Source: Acidobacteriota bacterium (GTDB taxonomy: Bacteria > Actinomycetota > Acidimicrobiia > Acidimicrobiales > Palsa-688). Taken from it: a stretch of DNA of 43,327 nucleotides. The stretch lies in NCBI GenBank assembly GCA_028876385.1, contig JAGWSF010000080.1:1-43327 (forward strand), in the 5' to 3' direction. The notes under the pieces were generated by a model, which did not search any database, was not told the DNA's origin, and saw only the letters and a program-made list of their open reading frames with translations. A program made the translations under genes and the position numbers. Within the stretch, counting starts at the first letter, position 1. Every line of letters starts with the position of its first letter. Of the stretch, positions 16,876 to 27,043 are shown one piece after another.

Positions 16876-17822
16876 CTCTCCACCCCCACGACCTCCACGC
16901 TCCATTCGATGGGGCTGGTCTGGCGGAAGTAGCGGGCCGCCACCGCCGCGCTGGCCGCCCCGCAGCCCTTCTGCAGGCTGACCAGCAGCTCGTCGAGCTC
17001 GTCGACGAGGTCGTCGATGCGGCGGAACTCGAGGCTGGTGCGCAGGTGCCCGAGGACCCGGCGGCCCTCGTCGGGCATGCCGGCCCGTCCCGAGCGGGGA
17101 TCGAGCTCGGCCAGGCACTCCTCGGCGGTGACGAGGGAGTAGAACACCGAGCGGGGAAACAGCCGGTCGAGGAGCAGGAACTCGGTGGCGAGGGTCGGTT
17201 CGGGTTCGCGGCGGTAGGTGCGCAGGAAGGCCTCGTGGGCCGAACAGGACCGCAGCAGGACCACCCAGTCCTGGTCGGCGGTGGTGACCGCGGCGGCGAG
17301 CAGCCGGGTGAGCATGTCGACGCGCTCGAGGCTGCGACCGAGCACCATGAAGCGCCACGCCTCGTCACGGCTCATGGTCGACTCGCTCAGACCGGCGATG
17401 ATGGCGGCCCGCTCCCGGACGAAGCGGAAGAAGGCGTAGGGCGCGGTGCGGGCGGCCAGATCCAAGGCGGTGGGCAGGCCGTTGTAGGTGACGTTGAGGG
17501 CCTCCCACATCTCCGAGCTGATGGCCTCGCTCACCCCCCGGGCGTTGACCCGGGCGGAGGTGAGCGAGGACACGATGGAGCTCGGGTTGGTGGGATCGAA
17601 GGCCAGGACGTCGGTGACCCGGCGCGCCGACAGGGTCTCCATCTGCTCGGGGGGCAGCGTCACGCCCATGACCGACAGCAGGGAGCGGCACATCTCGGCT
17701 TCGCTGGTGAGCGGCGCCTCGAGCAGGTGGTGGATGTTGACGTCGAGGATGCGGGCGGTGTCCTCGGCCCGCTCGACGTAGCGGCCGATCCAGAACAGGC
17801 TCTCGGCGATGCGGCTCAGCAC
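16872..17822 (-). CDS. alpha-E domain protein
   Basis: A 316-residue all-alpha protein of the alpha-E (DUF403) family. The family signature at the N-terminus, SRIAESLFWIGRYVERAEDTAR (read as SRIAESLFW plus GRYVERAEDTAR), is clear, followed by EMWEALN, a WRFMVLGRSLERVDML segment and a C-terminal helix pair ending in the RQTSPIEW region. Its function is unknown but it is almost always beside circularly permuted ATP-grasp genes. GTG 17822 overlaps the upstream gene's 3' end by 7 bp, so the alpha-E reading frame begins within the last codons of the ATP-grasp gene. Confidence 0.92.
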   Translation of the reverse strand: MLSRIAESLFWIGRYVERAEDTARILDVNIHHLLEAPLTSEAEMCRSLLSVMGVTLPPEQMETLSARRVTDVLAFDPTNPSSIVSSLTSARVNARGVSEAISSEMWEALNVTYNGLPTALDLAARTAPYAFFRFVRERAAIIAGLSESTMSRDEAWRFMVLGRSLERVDMLTRLLAAAVTTADQDWVVLLRSCSAHEAFLRTYRREPEPTLATEFLLLDRLFPRSVFYSLVTAEECLAELDPRSGRAGMPDEGRRVLGHLRTSLEFRRIDDLVDELDELLVSLQKGCGAASAAVAARYFRQTSPIEWSVEVVGVER

Positions 17823-19438
17823 GGCGGACGCCGCGACTGCTGCTGTTGTTGCTGTTGCTGTTGGGCCCGGTCGGGGTCCTCCCAGCCGGGGCCGGCCTCG
17901 GGGCGCACCGAGACCGTCGGCGCCGGGTTGACCACGGGGTCGGGCGGGATGTCGTGGTGGCGGATCAGGCCGTCGGGGCCGGTCGGCACGGTCGGGTTGA
18001 CGGTGACCCAGGTGTCCTTGGAGCCGCCGCCCTGGCTGGAGTTGACCACCAGGCTGCCCTCGGGTAGGGCCACCCGGGTCAGGCCGCCGGGGAGCACCCA
18101 GATCTGGTTGCCGTCGTTGATGGCGAAGGGCCGCAGGTCGAGGTGCCGCGGCGCCAGCCGGTCGCCGACGCGCGTCGGGGCGGTGGACAGCGCCACGACC
18201 TCCTGGGCCGTCCACGCCCGCGGCTCGGCGGTGAGCGTGGCGGCGGCGGTGGCCAGCTCCTCGTCGGTGGCCTGCGGGCCGATCAGGATGCCGTATCCCC
18301 CCGACCCGGCCACCGGCTTGAGGACCAGCTCGTCGAGGCGGGCGAGCACGGCGCGCAGCTGGTCGGGGTCCTCGAGCCGGTAGGTCTGCACGTTGGGCAG
18401 GATCGGCTCCTCGCCGAGGTAGTAGCGGATGACCTCGGGCATGTAGGTGTAGGTCAGCTTGTCGTCGGCCACCCCGTTGCCCACGGCGTTGGCGATGGTG
18501 ACGTTGCCGGCCCGCGCCGCGTTGAGCAGGCCGGGGCTGCCCACCAGCGAGTCGCTGCGGAAGTGGAGCGGGTCGAGGAACTCGTCGTCGACCCGGCGGT
18601 AGACCACATCGACGCGTTCCTCGCCGTGGGAGGTGCGCATGTACACCCGACCCGACCGGCACACCAGGTCCCGGCCCTCCACCAGCTCCACCCCCATCTG
18701 GCGGGCCAGGAAGGAGTGCTCGAAGAACGCCGAGTTGTACACGCCCGGGGTCATCACCACCACCGTGGGGTTGCGGGTCCCCTCGGGGGCGGCCGCCCGC
18801 AGGGCCTCCAGCAGCTTGGCCGGGTAGCCGTTGACCGACAGCACCCGGTGGCTGCGGAACAGCTCCGGGAAGATGCGGGCCATCATGCGGCGGTTCTCGA
18901 TCACGTAGGAGACACCCGACGGGCAGCGGATGTTGTCCTCGAGCACGTAGAACCGCCCGTCCCCGCCCCGCACGACGTCGATCCCGGCGACTTGGACCCG
19001 GACCCCGTTGGGGGGCTCGATGCCCCACGCGGCGCGATGGAAGTGCTGCGACGAGGTCACCAGGCGGCGGGGGATCACGCCGTCCTCGAGGATCTCGCCG
19101 GCCCCGTAGAGATCCTTGAGCAGGGCCTCCATGGCCTTGACCCGCTGGACGATGCCCGACTCGAGCACCGCCCACTCGTCCTCGGGGATGACCCGGGGGA
19201 TCAGGTCGAGCGGGAAGGGCCGCTCCTCACCCGACAGCTGGAAGGTGATGCCGCGGTCGCGGAAGCTGCGGTCCCGGGCCGCGGCGCGGGCCTCGAAATC
19301 ATCGGGGGGCAGCTCCTGGAGAGCGTCGAATAGACAACGGCTCGCCGGGCGCGGCACCCCGGGGGCCTCGAACATCTCGTCCCATGCCGGTCGGCCGTAG
19401 GGCCGGGCCGGGGCGTATCCCTCGAAGAGATCCCCCAT
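17816..19438 (-). CDS. circularly permuted ATP-grasp type 2 protein
   Basis: A 540-residue protein of the circularly permuted ATP-grasp family, which by its fold should ligate a carboxylate to an amine via an acyl phosphate. Family segments include YDRP-region YGRPAWDEMFE, the FRDRGITFQLSG stretch, VLEDNIRCPSGVSYVIENR (in parts), GNVTIANAVGNGVADDK, LVLKPVAGSGGYGI and LRPFAINDG. The substrate is unknown. The C-terminus is unusual: nine consecutive glutamines (AQQQQ...) near residue 530 followed by SRRPPC. It leads the operon with the alpha-E and transglutaminase-like genes. A CAGACT hexamer 7 bp before the ATG is a possible leaderless promoter. Confidence 0.92.
   Translation of the reverse strand: MGDLFEGYAPARPYGRPAWDEMFEAPGVPRPASRCLFDALQELPPDDFEARAAARDRSFRDRGITFQLSGEERPFPLDLIPRVIPEDEWAVLESGIVQRVKAMEALLKDLYGAGEILEDGVIPRRLVTSSQHFHRAAWGIEPPNGVRVQVAGIDVVRGGDGRFYVLEDNIRCPSGVSYVIENRRMMARIFPELFRSHRVLSVNGYPAKLLEALRAAAPEGTRNPTVVVMTPGVYNSAFFEHSFLARQMGVELVEGRDLVCRSGRVYMRTSHGEERVDVVYRRVDDEFLDPLHFRSDSLVGSPGLLNAARAGNVTIANAVGNGVADDKLTYTYMPEVIRYYLGEEPILPNVQTYRLEDPDQLRAVLARLDELVLKPVAGSGGYGILIGPQATDEELATAAATLTAEPRAWTAQEVVALSTAPTRVGDRLAPRHLDLRPFAINDGNQIWVLPGGLTRVALPEGSLVVNSSQGGGSKDTWVTVNPTVPTGPDGLIRHHDIPPDPVVNPAPTVSVRPEAGPGWEDPDRAQQQQQQQQQSRRPPC
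17837..17863 (-). repeat. CAG/CAA codon run encoding nine glutamines
   Basis: Nine Gln codons in a row, mixed CAA and CAG, near the 3' end of the ATP-grasp gene. The tract ends 14 bp before the start codon of the alpha-E gene. Such runs are rare in high-GC bacteria and can change length by slippage. Confidence 0.9.
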
Positions 19439-19486
19439 GTCCCTCAGTCTGCCAGCATCTTGTTTCCGGGGCGTTACCCCACGGTT

Positions 19487-21349
<1,863 letters not shown>

Positions 21350-21363
21350 GGGGGGTGGTGTCC

Positions 21364-21369
21364 AGCCTA
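21364..21369 (-). promoter_or_regulatory. candidate -10 element of typA
   Basis: TAGGCT on the minus strand, 14 bp before the typA ATG, would give a leader of about 7 nt. Confidence 0.4.
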
Positions 21370-21453
21370 CCGGGCCGGCGGCGCCGGGCTGCCCCGGACC
21401 GCTCAGTGGGCCGCGACGGGTCGGCCACCCGCCGGGGCCCGGCGGGTGCTGGC

Positions 21454-21468
21454 TACGATCCTGGCCCC
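21454..21468 (+). promoter_or_regulatory. candidate promoter of the phosphotransferase operon
   Basis: TACGAT at 21454-21459 lies 9 bp before ATG 21469; the predicted transcript would be leaderless or nearly so. No Shine-Dalgarno is visible. Confidence 0.5.
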
Positions 21469-22500
21469 ATGGAAGCAGCACAGGTGGCCGCCCTGGAGGG
21501 CTGGCTCAGCGACCGCCTCGGTGAGTCGGTCCGCCTCGACGACTCGAGTCCCCTGTCGTTCGGGTTCTCGGCCGAGACCATCCAGCTCGACACCTCGGCC
21601 GGCCGGCTGGTGCTGCGCGTCGAGAGTCCCGATCCCGCCGTCTACCCCCAGCAGGCCCCGGGCTTCGACGTGGAGATCGACATCCAGTACCGCCTGATGT
21701 CGGCCTTGGCGGCCGGCACCGGGATCCCTCTCGCCCCGCTCGTGGGCTACGAGGCGTCCGCCGACGTCATCGGCGCCTCCTTTTTCGTGATGGGCTTCGT
21801 CGAGGGCGTGGTGCCGGTCGTCTCCCCCAGCTACGCGGCCGAGGGTTTCTTCGCCGAAGCCACGTCCGACGAGCGGCGCCGGATGGTACGCGGCGGGTTG
21901 GAGGTGCTGGCCGAGCTGCACACCCTCGACTGGCAGAAGCACGGGCTCGGCTGGCTCCTGCCCGAAGGCGAGGAGCCGACCATCCTGCGTCAGCTGCGCA
22001 TCTGGCGGGACTACACCACCCGGGAGCTGGCCGGCCGGGAGCTGCCCCTTGTGACCGACGCCTACGACTGGCTGGAGGCCCACGCCCCGGCCCACGACGC
22101 CGCCGACGTGACGGTCAACTGGGGGGACCCGAGGCTCGGCAACGTGATCTGGCGGGACTTCCGCCCGGTGTGCGTCACCGACTTCGAGGCCGCCTCGATC
22201 GCCCCCTACGGGATGGACCTCGGCTGGTGGCTGATGTTCGACCGCTGGTCCCACGAGCACTCCGACGCCGTCCGCCTCCCCGGCGAGCCGACCCGCGAGG
22301 AGCAGGCCGCCGCCTACTTCGAGGCCAGCGGTCGGCCGCCCGTCGACACCTACTGGTACGAGGTGTTCGCCGCCGCCCGGTACTGCTCCATCGTCGTGCG
22401 GGTGATGAACCGCACCGTCGAACGGGGCCTGATGCCCGCCGACAACGTCTACTGGCGGGAGAACCAGTCGACCGCCTGCCTGGAGGCCCTTCTGTCATGA
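21469..22500 (+). CDS. aminoglycoside-phosphotransferase-fold small-molecule kinase
   Basis: A 343-residue protein of the APH/choline-kinase-like fold, of the type often linked to acyl-CoA or steroid metabolism in actinobacteria. The catalytic loop is [13 protein letters not shown], with the WGDxRxGN form instead of the usual HGD, and the metal-binding motif is [18 protein letters not shown] (split after EAAS). The N-terminal lobe shows [12 protein letters not shown] and LVLRVESP. The C-terminal helices contain [14 protein letters not shown]. Substrate unknown; resistance to aminoglycosides should not be assumed. It overlaps the next gene by 4 bp (ATGA). Confidence 0.87.
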   Translation: MEAAQVAALEGWLSDRLGESVRLDDSSPLSFGFSAETIQLDTSAGRLVLRVESPDPAVYPQQAPGFDVEIDIQYRLMSALAAGTGIPLAPLVGYEASADVIGASFFVMGFVEGVVPVVSPSYAAEGFFAEATSDERRRMVRGGLEVLAELHTLDWQKHGLGWLLPEGEEPTILRQLRIWRDYTTRELAGRELPLVTDAYDWLEAHAPAHDAADVTVNWGDPRLGNVIWRDFRPVCVTDFEAASIAPYGMDLGWWLMFDRWSHEHSDAVRLPGEPTREEQAAAYFEASGRPPVDTYWYEVFAAARYCSIVVRVMNRTVERGLMPADNVYWRENQSTACLEALLS

Positions 22501-23423
22501 GCGACACCCACCCCGACGACGAGTTCCACCCGCCGACCTCCGACGACCCCTACTGGACCGAGACCTGCTGGTTCACCTTCGCCGTGCCCGAGCGACGCCT
22601 GTCGGGCCAGCTGTACCCGTTCTTCCGCACCAACCAGAAGGTGTGCGCGGCGGCCGCCTACGTATGGGACGAAACCGGCGATCAGCCGTGGAACGTGCGC
22701 TACGCCAAGAACTTCTGGCACCTGCCGATCCCCGAGCAGCCCCTGTCGGACATCACCTTGGCCAACGGCATCCACTACCGCTGCCGCTCGCCCCAGCAGT
22801 CCTACGAGCTCACCTACCACGACCCCGACGGCGACGACCTGCACATCGAGCTCACCTACGAGGCGGTGGCCCGGCCCAACTACCTCGGCGAGAGCCACCT
22901 CGACCAGCCCGGCCGCTACCGGGGCACGATCGTCCTGGACGGGGAGGAGATCGCCGTCGACGCCTACGGCTTCCGGGACCGGTCGTGGGGGCCGCGCCCG
23001 CAGTTCGGTGAGGGCTACGGCTCGAGCGGATACAACTACGCCACCGCCGGGCCCGATCACGGTTTCCACACCATCACCATGGACTTCGGGCAGGGCTACC
23101 AGTCCATCCACGGCTACTACATGCGCGACGGGGTGTGGGCCAAGGTGGCCGCCGCCACCCGGACCGTCGTCGAGCGCGACGCCTGCGGGTTCCCCACCCG
23201 GGTGGAGGTCTCCGGCACCGACGAGACCGGGAGATCGTTCGAGGCCGAGGGGCGCTGCCTCAACCACATCGCCCTGCACCTCAACCCCAACCTGTTCACC
23301 GTCAACTCCCTCACCGAGTGGAAGCTCGACGGGGTGGACTGCTTCGGCGAGGACCACGATAACTGGAGCGCCCCCGGCGCCCGGCGCTTCTTCCGGGCCC
23401 ACCAGGCGGCTCGCACCACCTGA
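22497..23423 (+). CDS. CrtC/AttH-like (hydroxyneurosporene-synthase-type) protein
   Basis: A 308-residue soluble protein rich in aromatic residues and beta strands: FTFAVPERRLSGQLYPFF, the repeated Tyr/Trp motifs, GFRDRSWGPRP and YMRDGVWAKV. The RDRSWG motif near the middle is characteristic of lipocalin-like CrtC/AttH and related DUF families. Some members hydrate lipids, most are uncharacterised. It is translationally coupled to the phosphotransferase gene through an ATGA overlap, so the pair probably works on one lipid-like substrate; that is inference. Confidence 0.72.
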   Translation: MSDTHPDDEFHPPTSDDPYWTETCWFTFAVPERRLSGQLYPFFRTNQKVCAAAAYVWDETGDQPWNVRYAKNFWHLPIPEQPLSDITLANGIHYRCRSPQQSYELTYHDPDGDDLHIELTYEAVARPNYLGESHLDQPGRYRGTIVLDGEEIAVDAYGFRDRSWGPRPQFGEGYGSSGYNYATAGPDHGFHTITMDFGQGYQSIHGYYMRDGVWAKVAAATRTVVERDACGFPTRVEVSGTDETGRSFEAEGRCLNHIALHLNPNLFTVNSLTEWKLDGVDCFGEDHDNWSAPGARRFFRAHQAARTT

Positions 23424-23446
23424 ATCGCCCGGCCCCGGACCGGGGG

Positions 23447-23463
23447 CGCCCCGCCCCGGGGCG
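23447..23463. terminator. candidate bidirectional hairpin terminator
   Basis: CGCCCC (23447-23452) pairs with GGGGCG (23458-23463) around a 5-base loop, in the 45-bp gap between two convergent genes. There is no T tract on either side. Confidence 0.35.
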
Positions 23464-23468
23464 TCGGG

Positions 23469-25079
23469 TCAGCGCCCGCGCTGGTGGTGCTCGTGCATCC
23501 GCCGCCGGATCAGGGCCCGCCGTTCCTGCAGCTCCCGGTAGGTCATCGAGTTGACGTCGTCGGAGACCCCCAGCTGGGCCCGGACGCTTCCGAGGTCCAG
23601 TTCCCGCTCGCGGGGGTCGACGCCGACCTCGCTGGCGATGCGCTCGCCGTAGCGCTGGGTGAAGTACATGGCGACCCGGGTGACCTCCTCGAAGAGGTCC
23701 AGGTCGGGGGCCAGCGTGGCGAGGGCCCCGTCGATGAACAGCAGGTCCTTCACGTAGAGCATCAGCACCTTGGGCAGCCGGGCGCCGTAGTCGAGCAGCT
23801 TCTTGATGACGTCGCGGATTTCGGCCAGCAACTCCTCGGGGGACATCTGGGTGGGGTCCTTGACCGGCTGGTCGATGCCGAGGTCGCGGATGACCGCGTC
23901 GATGTCGGTGTCGGCGGGCAGGGCCCCGAGGTCGCGTACCGCGGCCATCTGCATCCTCGGGTCGTTGATGGTGCCCCCCATCAGCATGCGCAGGAAGGCG
24001 TGGCGGCGGGCCTGGTCGAGGCGGCCGGTGATCCCGTAGTCGAGCAGGGCCACCCGGCCGTCGGCCTGCACCAGCAGGTTGCCGCCGTGCAGGTCGCCGT
24101 GGAACACCCCGTGGATGATGGCCCCTTCGAGGAACGAGATCATCAGGGCCCGGACCACCTCGGTGGTGTCGATCCCGGCCGCTTTCATCCCCGCCACGTC
24201 CTCGAAGGAGAAGCCGCTCAGGCGCTCCATGACCAGCACCCGGCGGGTGACGAGCTGGGGGTGGGGGCGGGGCACGACCACCGACCGCTGGTCGGTAGCG
24301 GCCAGCACCGCGGCCACATCCAGCATGTTGTCCGCTTCCAGGCGGAAATCCAGCTCCTCGACGATGGTCTCGGCGAACAGCTCGACCAGGGCGGGAGGGT
24401 TGGCCAGCGCCGAGACCGGGATGCGCCCGATGAGGTGGGGGGCGATCCAGCTCATGGCGGCCAGGTCGCGTCGCACGGTGTCGGCCACCGACGGCCGCTG
24501 CACCTTCACCACCACCGCTTCCCCCGAGTGGAGGGTGGCGGCGTGCACCTGGGCGATGGAGGCGGCGGCCAACGGCTGGCGGTCGAAGGTGGCGAAGACC
24601 TCCTCGATGGTGGAGCCGAGGTCGGTTTCGACGACGCGCCGCACGGTGTCGAAGGTCTCCGGCGGGACCCGGTCGCGCAGCAGGCGGAACTCCTGGACCA
24701 GCTCGGAGGGGAACAGCCCCTCGCCCGACGAGAGGATCTGGCCCAGCTTGATGTAGGTCGGGCCGAGGTCGGCGAAGGCGTGGCGCAGCCGCTTGGACAA
24801 TCCGGCGCGCGACAGCTCGGGGCGGTCCTGGCGCCGGGCCGCCCGGCGGTCCACCAGGTACCAGCCGGCCAGGGCCCGCCCCAGGCGGCCGGCCACGGTC
24901 AGCACCCGGCCACCGGGCGGCAGGGCCCGGCGGCGCAGGAGGCCGGGGACGGTGGCTTGCGTGGCCCGGCGCCGGGCCGGGGCGGCGACACGCCATTCCA
25001 TGCGGTCGGGGTCGACCAACCAGGGCGGCTCGCTGCTGAAAGCGCCGACGGTCAGGTCGGCGGGAATGACGGTCGGCAT
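23469..25079 (-). CDS. ABC1/UbiB-family atypical kinase
   Basis: A 536-residue protein of the UbiB/ADCK family. The diagnostic KxGQ motif is in TYIKLGQILSS, followed by AAASIAQVHAA, the lysine strand VVVKVQRPSV, VEELDFRLEA, the catalytic loop HGVFHGDLHGGNLL and the metal-binding LLDYGITGRL. In this family the KxGQ motif blocks ordinary kinase activity and favours ATPase function linked to isoprenoid-quinone or lipid homeostasis. I do not see the pair of C-terminal membrane helices of E. coli UbiB; the C-terminus is charged (ending HEHHQRGR). ATG 25079 is chosen because TACGGT lies 6 bp upstream. Confidence 0.9.
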   Translation of the reverse strand: MPTVIPADLTVGAFSSEPPWLVDPDRMEWRVAAPARRRATQATVPGLLRRRALPPGGRVLTVAGRLGRALAGWYLVDRRAARRQDRPELSRAGLSKRLRHAFADLGPTYIKLGQILSSGEGLFPSELVQEFRLLRDRVPPETFDTVRRVVETDLGSTIEEVFATFDRQPLAAASIAQVHAATLHSGEAVVVKVQRPSVADTVRRDLAAMSWIAPHLIGRIPVSALANPPALVELFAETIVEELDFRLEADNMLDVAAVLAATDQRSVVVPRPHPQLVTRRVLVMERLSGFSFEDVAGMKAAGIDTTEVVRALMISFLEGAIIHGVFHGDLHGGNLLVQADGRVALLDYGITGRLDQARRHAFLRMLMGGTINDPRMQMAAVRDLGALPADTDIDAVIRDLGIDQPVKDPTQMSPEELLAEIRDVIKKLLDYGARLPKVLMLYVKDLLFIDGALATLAPDLDLFEEVTRVAMYFTQRYGERIASEVGVDPRERELDLGSVRAQLGVSDDVNSMTYRELQERRALIRRRMHEHHQRGR

Positions 25080-25091
25080 CGGCGCACCGTA
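25080..25091 (-). promoter_or_regulatory. candidate leaderless promoter of the ABC1-kinase gene
   Basis: TACGGT on the minus strand (25091-25086), then 6 bp, then ATG at 25079. Confidence 0.5.
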
Positions 25092-25162
25092 TCGCAGGCC
25101 CGGAGGCAAACGGCGCGGGTCTAGAGCGGCTCCGCCGGGGGCGTCGTGCGGGGTCGGCCCGG

Positions 25163-25175
25163 TACGGTGTCGACC
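25163..25175 (+). promoter_or_regulatory. candidate leaderless promoter of the AcuI-like gene
   Basis: TACGGT at 25163-25168 followed by 7 bp and ATG 25176. It faces away from the matching promoter of the ABC1-kinase gene, 71 bp away. Confidence 0.5.
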
Positions 25176-26168
25176 ATGACCGCTGACACGTTCCGGGCCT
25201 TCGTGGCCGCCCAGACCGACGACGGTTTCGCACGCGCCGTCAAGGAGGTGCCCGTCACCGACCTGCCCGACGGGGTCCTCGTCGACGTCTCCTGGTCGAG
25301 TGTCAACTACAAGGATGCCCTGGCGTCCAGCCCCGACGGACGGGTCGCCCGCATCTCACCGCTCATCCCCGGGATAGACCTGGCCGGCACGCTGGCCGAA
25401 GACGCCGGTCACCTCTCGGCGGGGACCGCGGTGCTGGCCCACGGCTACGACATCGGGGTGTCGCGCCACGGGGGATTCGCGTCCCTGGCCCGTGTCCCCG
25501 AGGAGTGGCTCGTGCCTCTCCCGACCGGCCTCGACGCCCGCGACGCCATGGTCATCGGCACCGCCGGGTTCACCGCCGCGCTGTCGGTCATCGCCCTGCA
25601 GGACCACGGGATCACCCCCGAACACGGGCCCATCCTGGTGACCGGGGCCACCGGCGGGGTGGGCAGCAGCGCCGTCAACATCCTGGCCGGGCTGGGCTAC
25701 GAGGTGGTGGCCAGCACCGGGAAGGCCGACGCCCACGAGTATCTGCGCTCCCTCGGGGCCATCGACATCGTCGACCGCAACACCCTCGGCGAGTCGGTCG
25801 GGCGACCGCTCGACTCGATGCGCTGGGCCGGCGCCGTCGACTGCGTGGGCGGGGTGACCCTCGCCAACGTGCTGGCCGGGATCCGCTACGGCGGAGCGGT
25901 GGCGGCCAGCGGCCTGACCGGAGGTGCCCAGGTGCCGACGACCGTCATGCCCTTCATCCTCCGGGGCGTTTCCCTCCTCGGCATCGACTCGGTGCAGACC
26001 CCCATCGAGCGGCGCCGGGAGGTGTGGCACCGACTCGCCGGCGACCTCCGGCCCGGGCTGCTCGACAGCATCGGCACCGCCGTCTCCCTCGACGATCTGG
26101 ACGGGGTCTTCGACACCATCCTGCGGGGCGGGGTGACGGGCCGCTACGTGGTGGCCACCGGCTCCTGA
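25176..26168 (+). CDS. AcuI/YhdH-type acryloyl-CoA reductase family oxidoreductase
   Basis: A 330-residue zinc-free quinone-oxidoreductase-like MDR protein. Members of this branch reduce acryloyl-CoA or similar enoyl-CoAs with NADPH. Characteristic segments are SSVNYKDALA, PLIPGIDLAGTL, GTAGFTAALSV, the nucleotide-binding VTGATGGVGSSAVNIL, VDCVGGVTLANVLA and LLGIDSVQTP. There are no zinc-ligand Cys pairs. Length fits the family. It is monocistronic and divergent from the ABC1-kinase gene; neighbours do not specify the substrate. Confidence 0.9.
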   Translation: MTADTFRAFVAAQTDDGFARAVKEVPVTDLPDGVLVDVSWSSVNYKDALASSPDGRVARISPLIPGIDLAGTLAEDAGHLSAGTAVLAHGYDIGVSRHGGFASLARVPEEWLVPLPTGLDARDAMVIGTAGFTAALSVIALQDHGITPEHGPILVTGATGGVGSSAVNILAGLGYEVVASTGKADAHEYLRSLGAIDIVDRNTLGESVGRPLDSMRWAGAVDCVGGVTLANVLAGIRYGGAVAASGLTGGAQVPTTVMPFILRGVSLLGIDSVQTPIERRREVWHRLAGDLRPGLLDSIGTAVSLDDLDGVFDTILRGGVTGRYVVATGS

Positions 26169-26187
26169 CGGTGGCCACCCGCTGCGC

Positions 26188-26751
26188 TCAGGAAGCGGCG
26201 GGGCGCATCCGGTTGCGGTCGGTGTGCACGACCACGTCGCTCCAGCGGGCGTGCTCGATCCGGGACGTCTCCTCGTAGGACCACGAGCCGTCGTCGTGGA
26301 CGGTGACGTTGACGTCGTAGGAGCTGGTGCGGGCCGAGCGGGCGAGGAAGGGGTTGGACAGGATGCCGAACACCTCCGACCCGCTCTCGGCCTTCATGGT
26401 GTAGCTGCGTGAATCGGGCGTGGCGTCGCCGCCGGCCAGCACGGTCGAGCCGCGCGGCACCATGAAACAGCGCATAACCACCCCGTCGGCGGCGTCCCAC
26501 AGCCAGTAGCCGACCTCGGTGTGGAACGGATTTTCCTCGCCGGCGCGCCAGGCGGCGGTCCGGTAGTCGAGGCCGTAGAGGCTCTGGGTGCCGTTGGCGA
26601 CCGGGCCGAAAGCCTTCATGGTGGTCTTCTCGGTGAAGGGCGTCTCCACGATCTCGCCCTTCTCGTTGTTATAGGACACGTCCAGGCCCTCATCGCCGAA
26701 CCACTCGCCGATCAGCGGCGCGAGAGGACCCCAGGCATCGAATTCGCTCAT
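26188..26751 (-). CDS. nitrobindin-like heme-binding beta-barrel protein
   Basis: A 187-residue protein resembling the nitrobindin/THAP4 beta-barrel (FABP-like) family. It starts with PLAPLIGEWFGDEG, a variant of the family GxWxGxG motif, and contains alternating hydrophobic strands such as GYWLWDAADGVVMRCF and VFGILSNP. The heme-ligand His cannot be assigned with certainty. Members bind heme b and react with NO or peroxynitrite; here this is family-based inference only, and a different lipid-binding role is possible. It is monocistronic with a TAACTT hexamer 7 bp before its ATG. Confidence 0.62.
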   Translation of the reverse strand: MSEFDAWGPLAPLIGEWFGDEGLDVSYNNEKGEIVETPFTEKTTMKAFGPVANGTQSLYGLDYRTAAWRAGEENPFHTEVGYWLWDAADGVVMRCFMVPRGSTVLAGGDATPDSRSYTMKAESGSEVFGILSNPFLARSARTSSYDVNVTVHDDGSWSYEETSRIEHARWSDVVVHTDRNRMRPAAS

Positions 26752-26764
26752 CGCCTGGAAGTTA
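26752..26764 (-). promoter_or_regulatory. candidate leaderless promoter of the nitrobindin-like gene
   Basis: TAACTT on the minus strand (26764-26759), then 7 bp, then ATG at 26751. Confidence 0.5.
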
Positions 26765-27031
26765 GCGGATACCCGGCGGGGTCAAGGGGACCCGCGGCCC
26801 GGGTTCCCGATGTGACTTTGGGCCCTACCGGAGGGGAACGGATCGGCGAAACATCCGAGGGTGGGATACACCTCCTCCGCCTGCCGGGTCGGCGATCACC
26901 GCTACTGCGAGGAGCGACGCATCATTCCCGACTGCGGCTGTGACTGCCATTCCGAGGGCGGTGGTCGGCCCGATCATCCCCACGGCGGCCCGGCCAACCC
27001 CCGTCGGTCGCCGCGCCGGGGTGGCAGCTCC

Positions 27032-27043
27032 TAGATTGCGGAG
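27032..27043 (+). promoter_or_regulatory. candidate leaderless promoter of bcp
   Basis: TAGATT at 27032-27037 followed by 6 bp and ATG 27044. The rest of the 292-bp gap upstream (26752-27043) shows no convincing gene or hairpin. Confidence 0.55.

Noticed and set aside
21469..22500. Aminoglycoside resistance gene
   Set aside because: The protein has the fold but the WGDxRxGN loop and context match metabolic phosphotransferases, not known resistance enzymes.
26825..26977. A 50-residue minus-strand ORF (MIGPTTALGM...) in the gap before bcp
   Set aside because: Third-position GC is not raised as in neighbours, there is no good ribosome site and it is antisense to the bcp promoter region. Not enough support.
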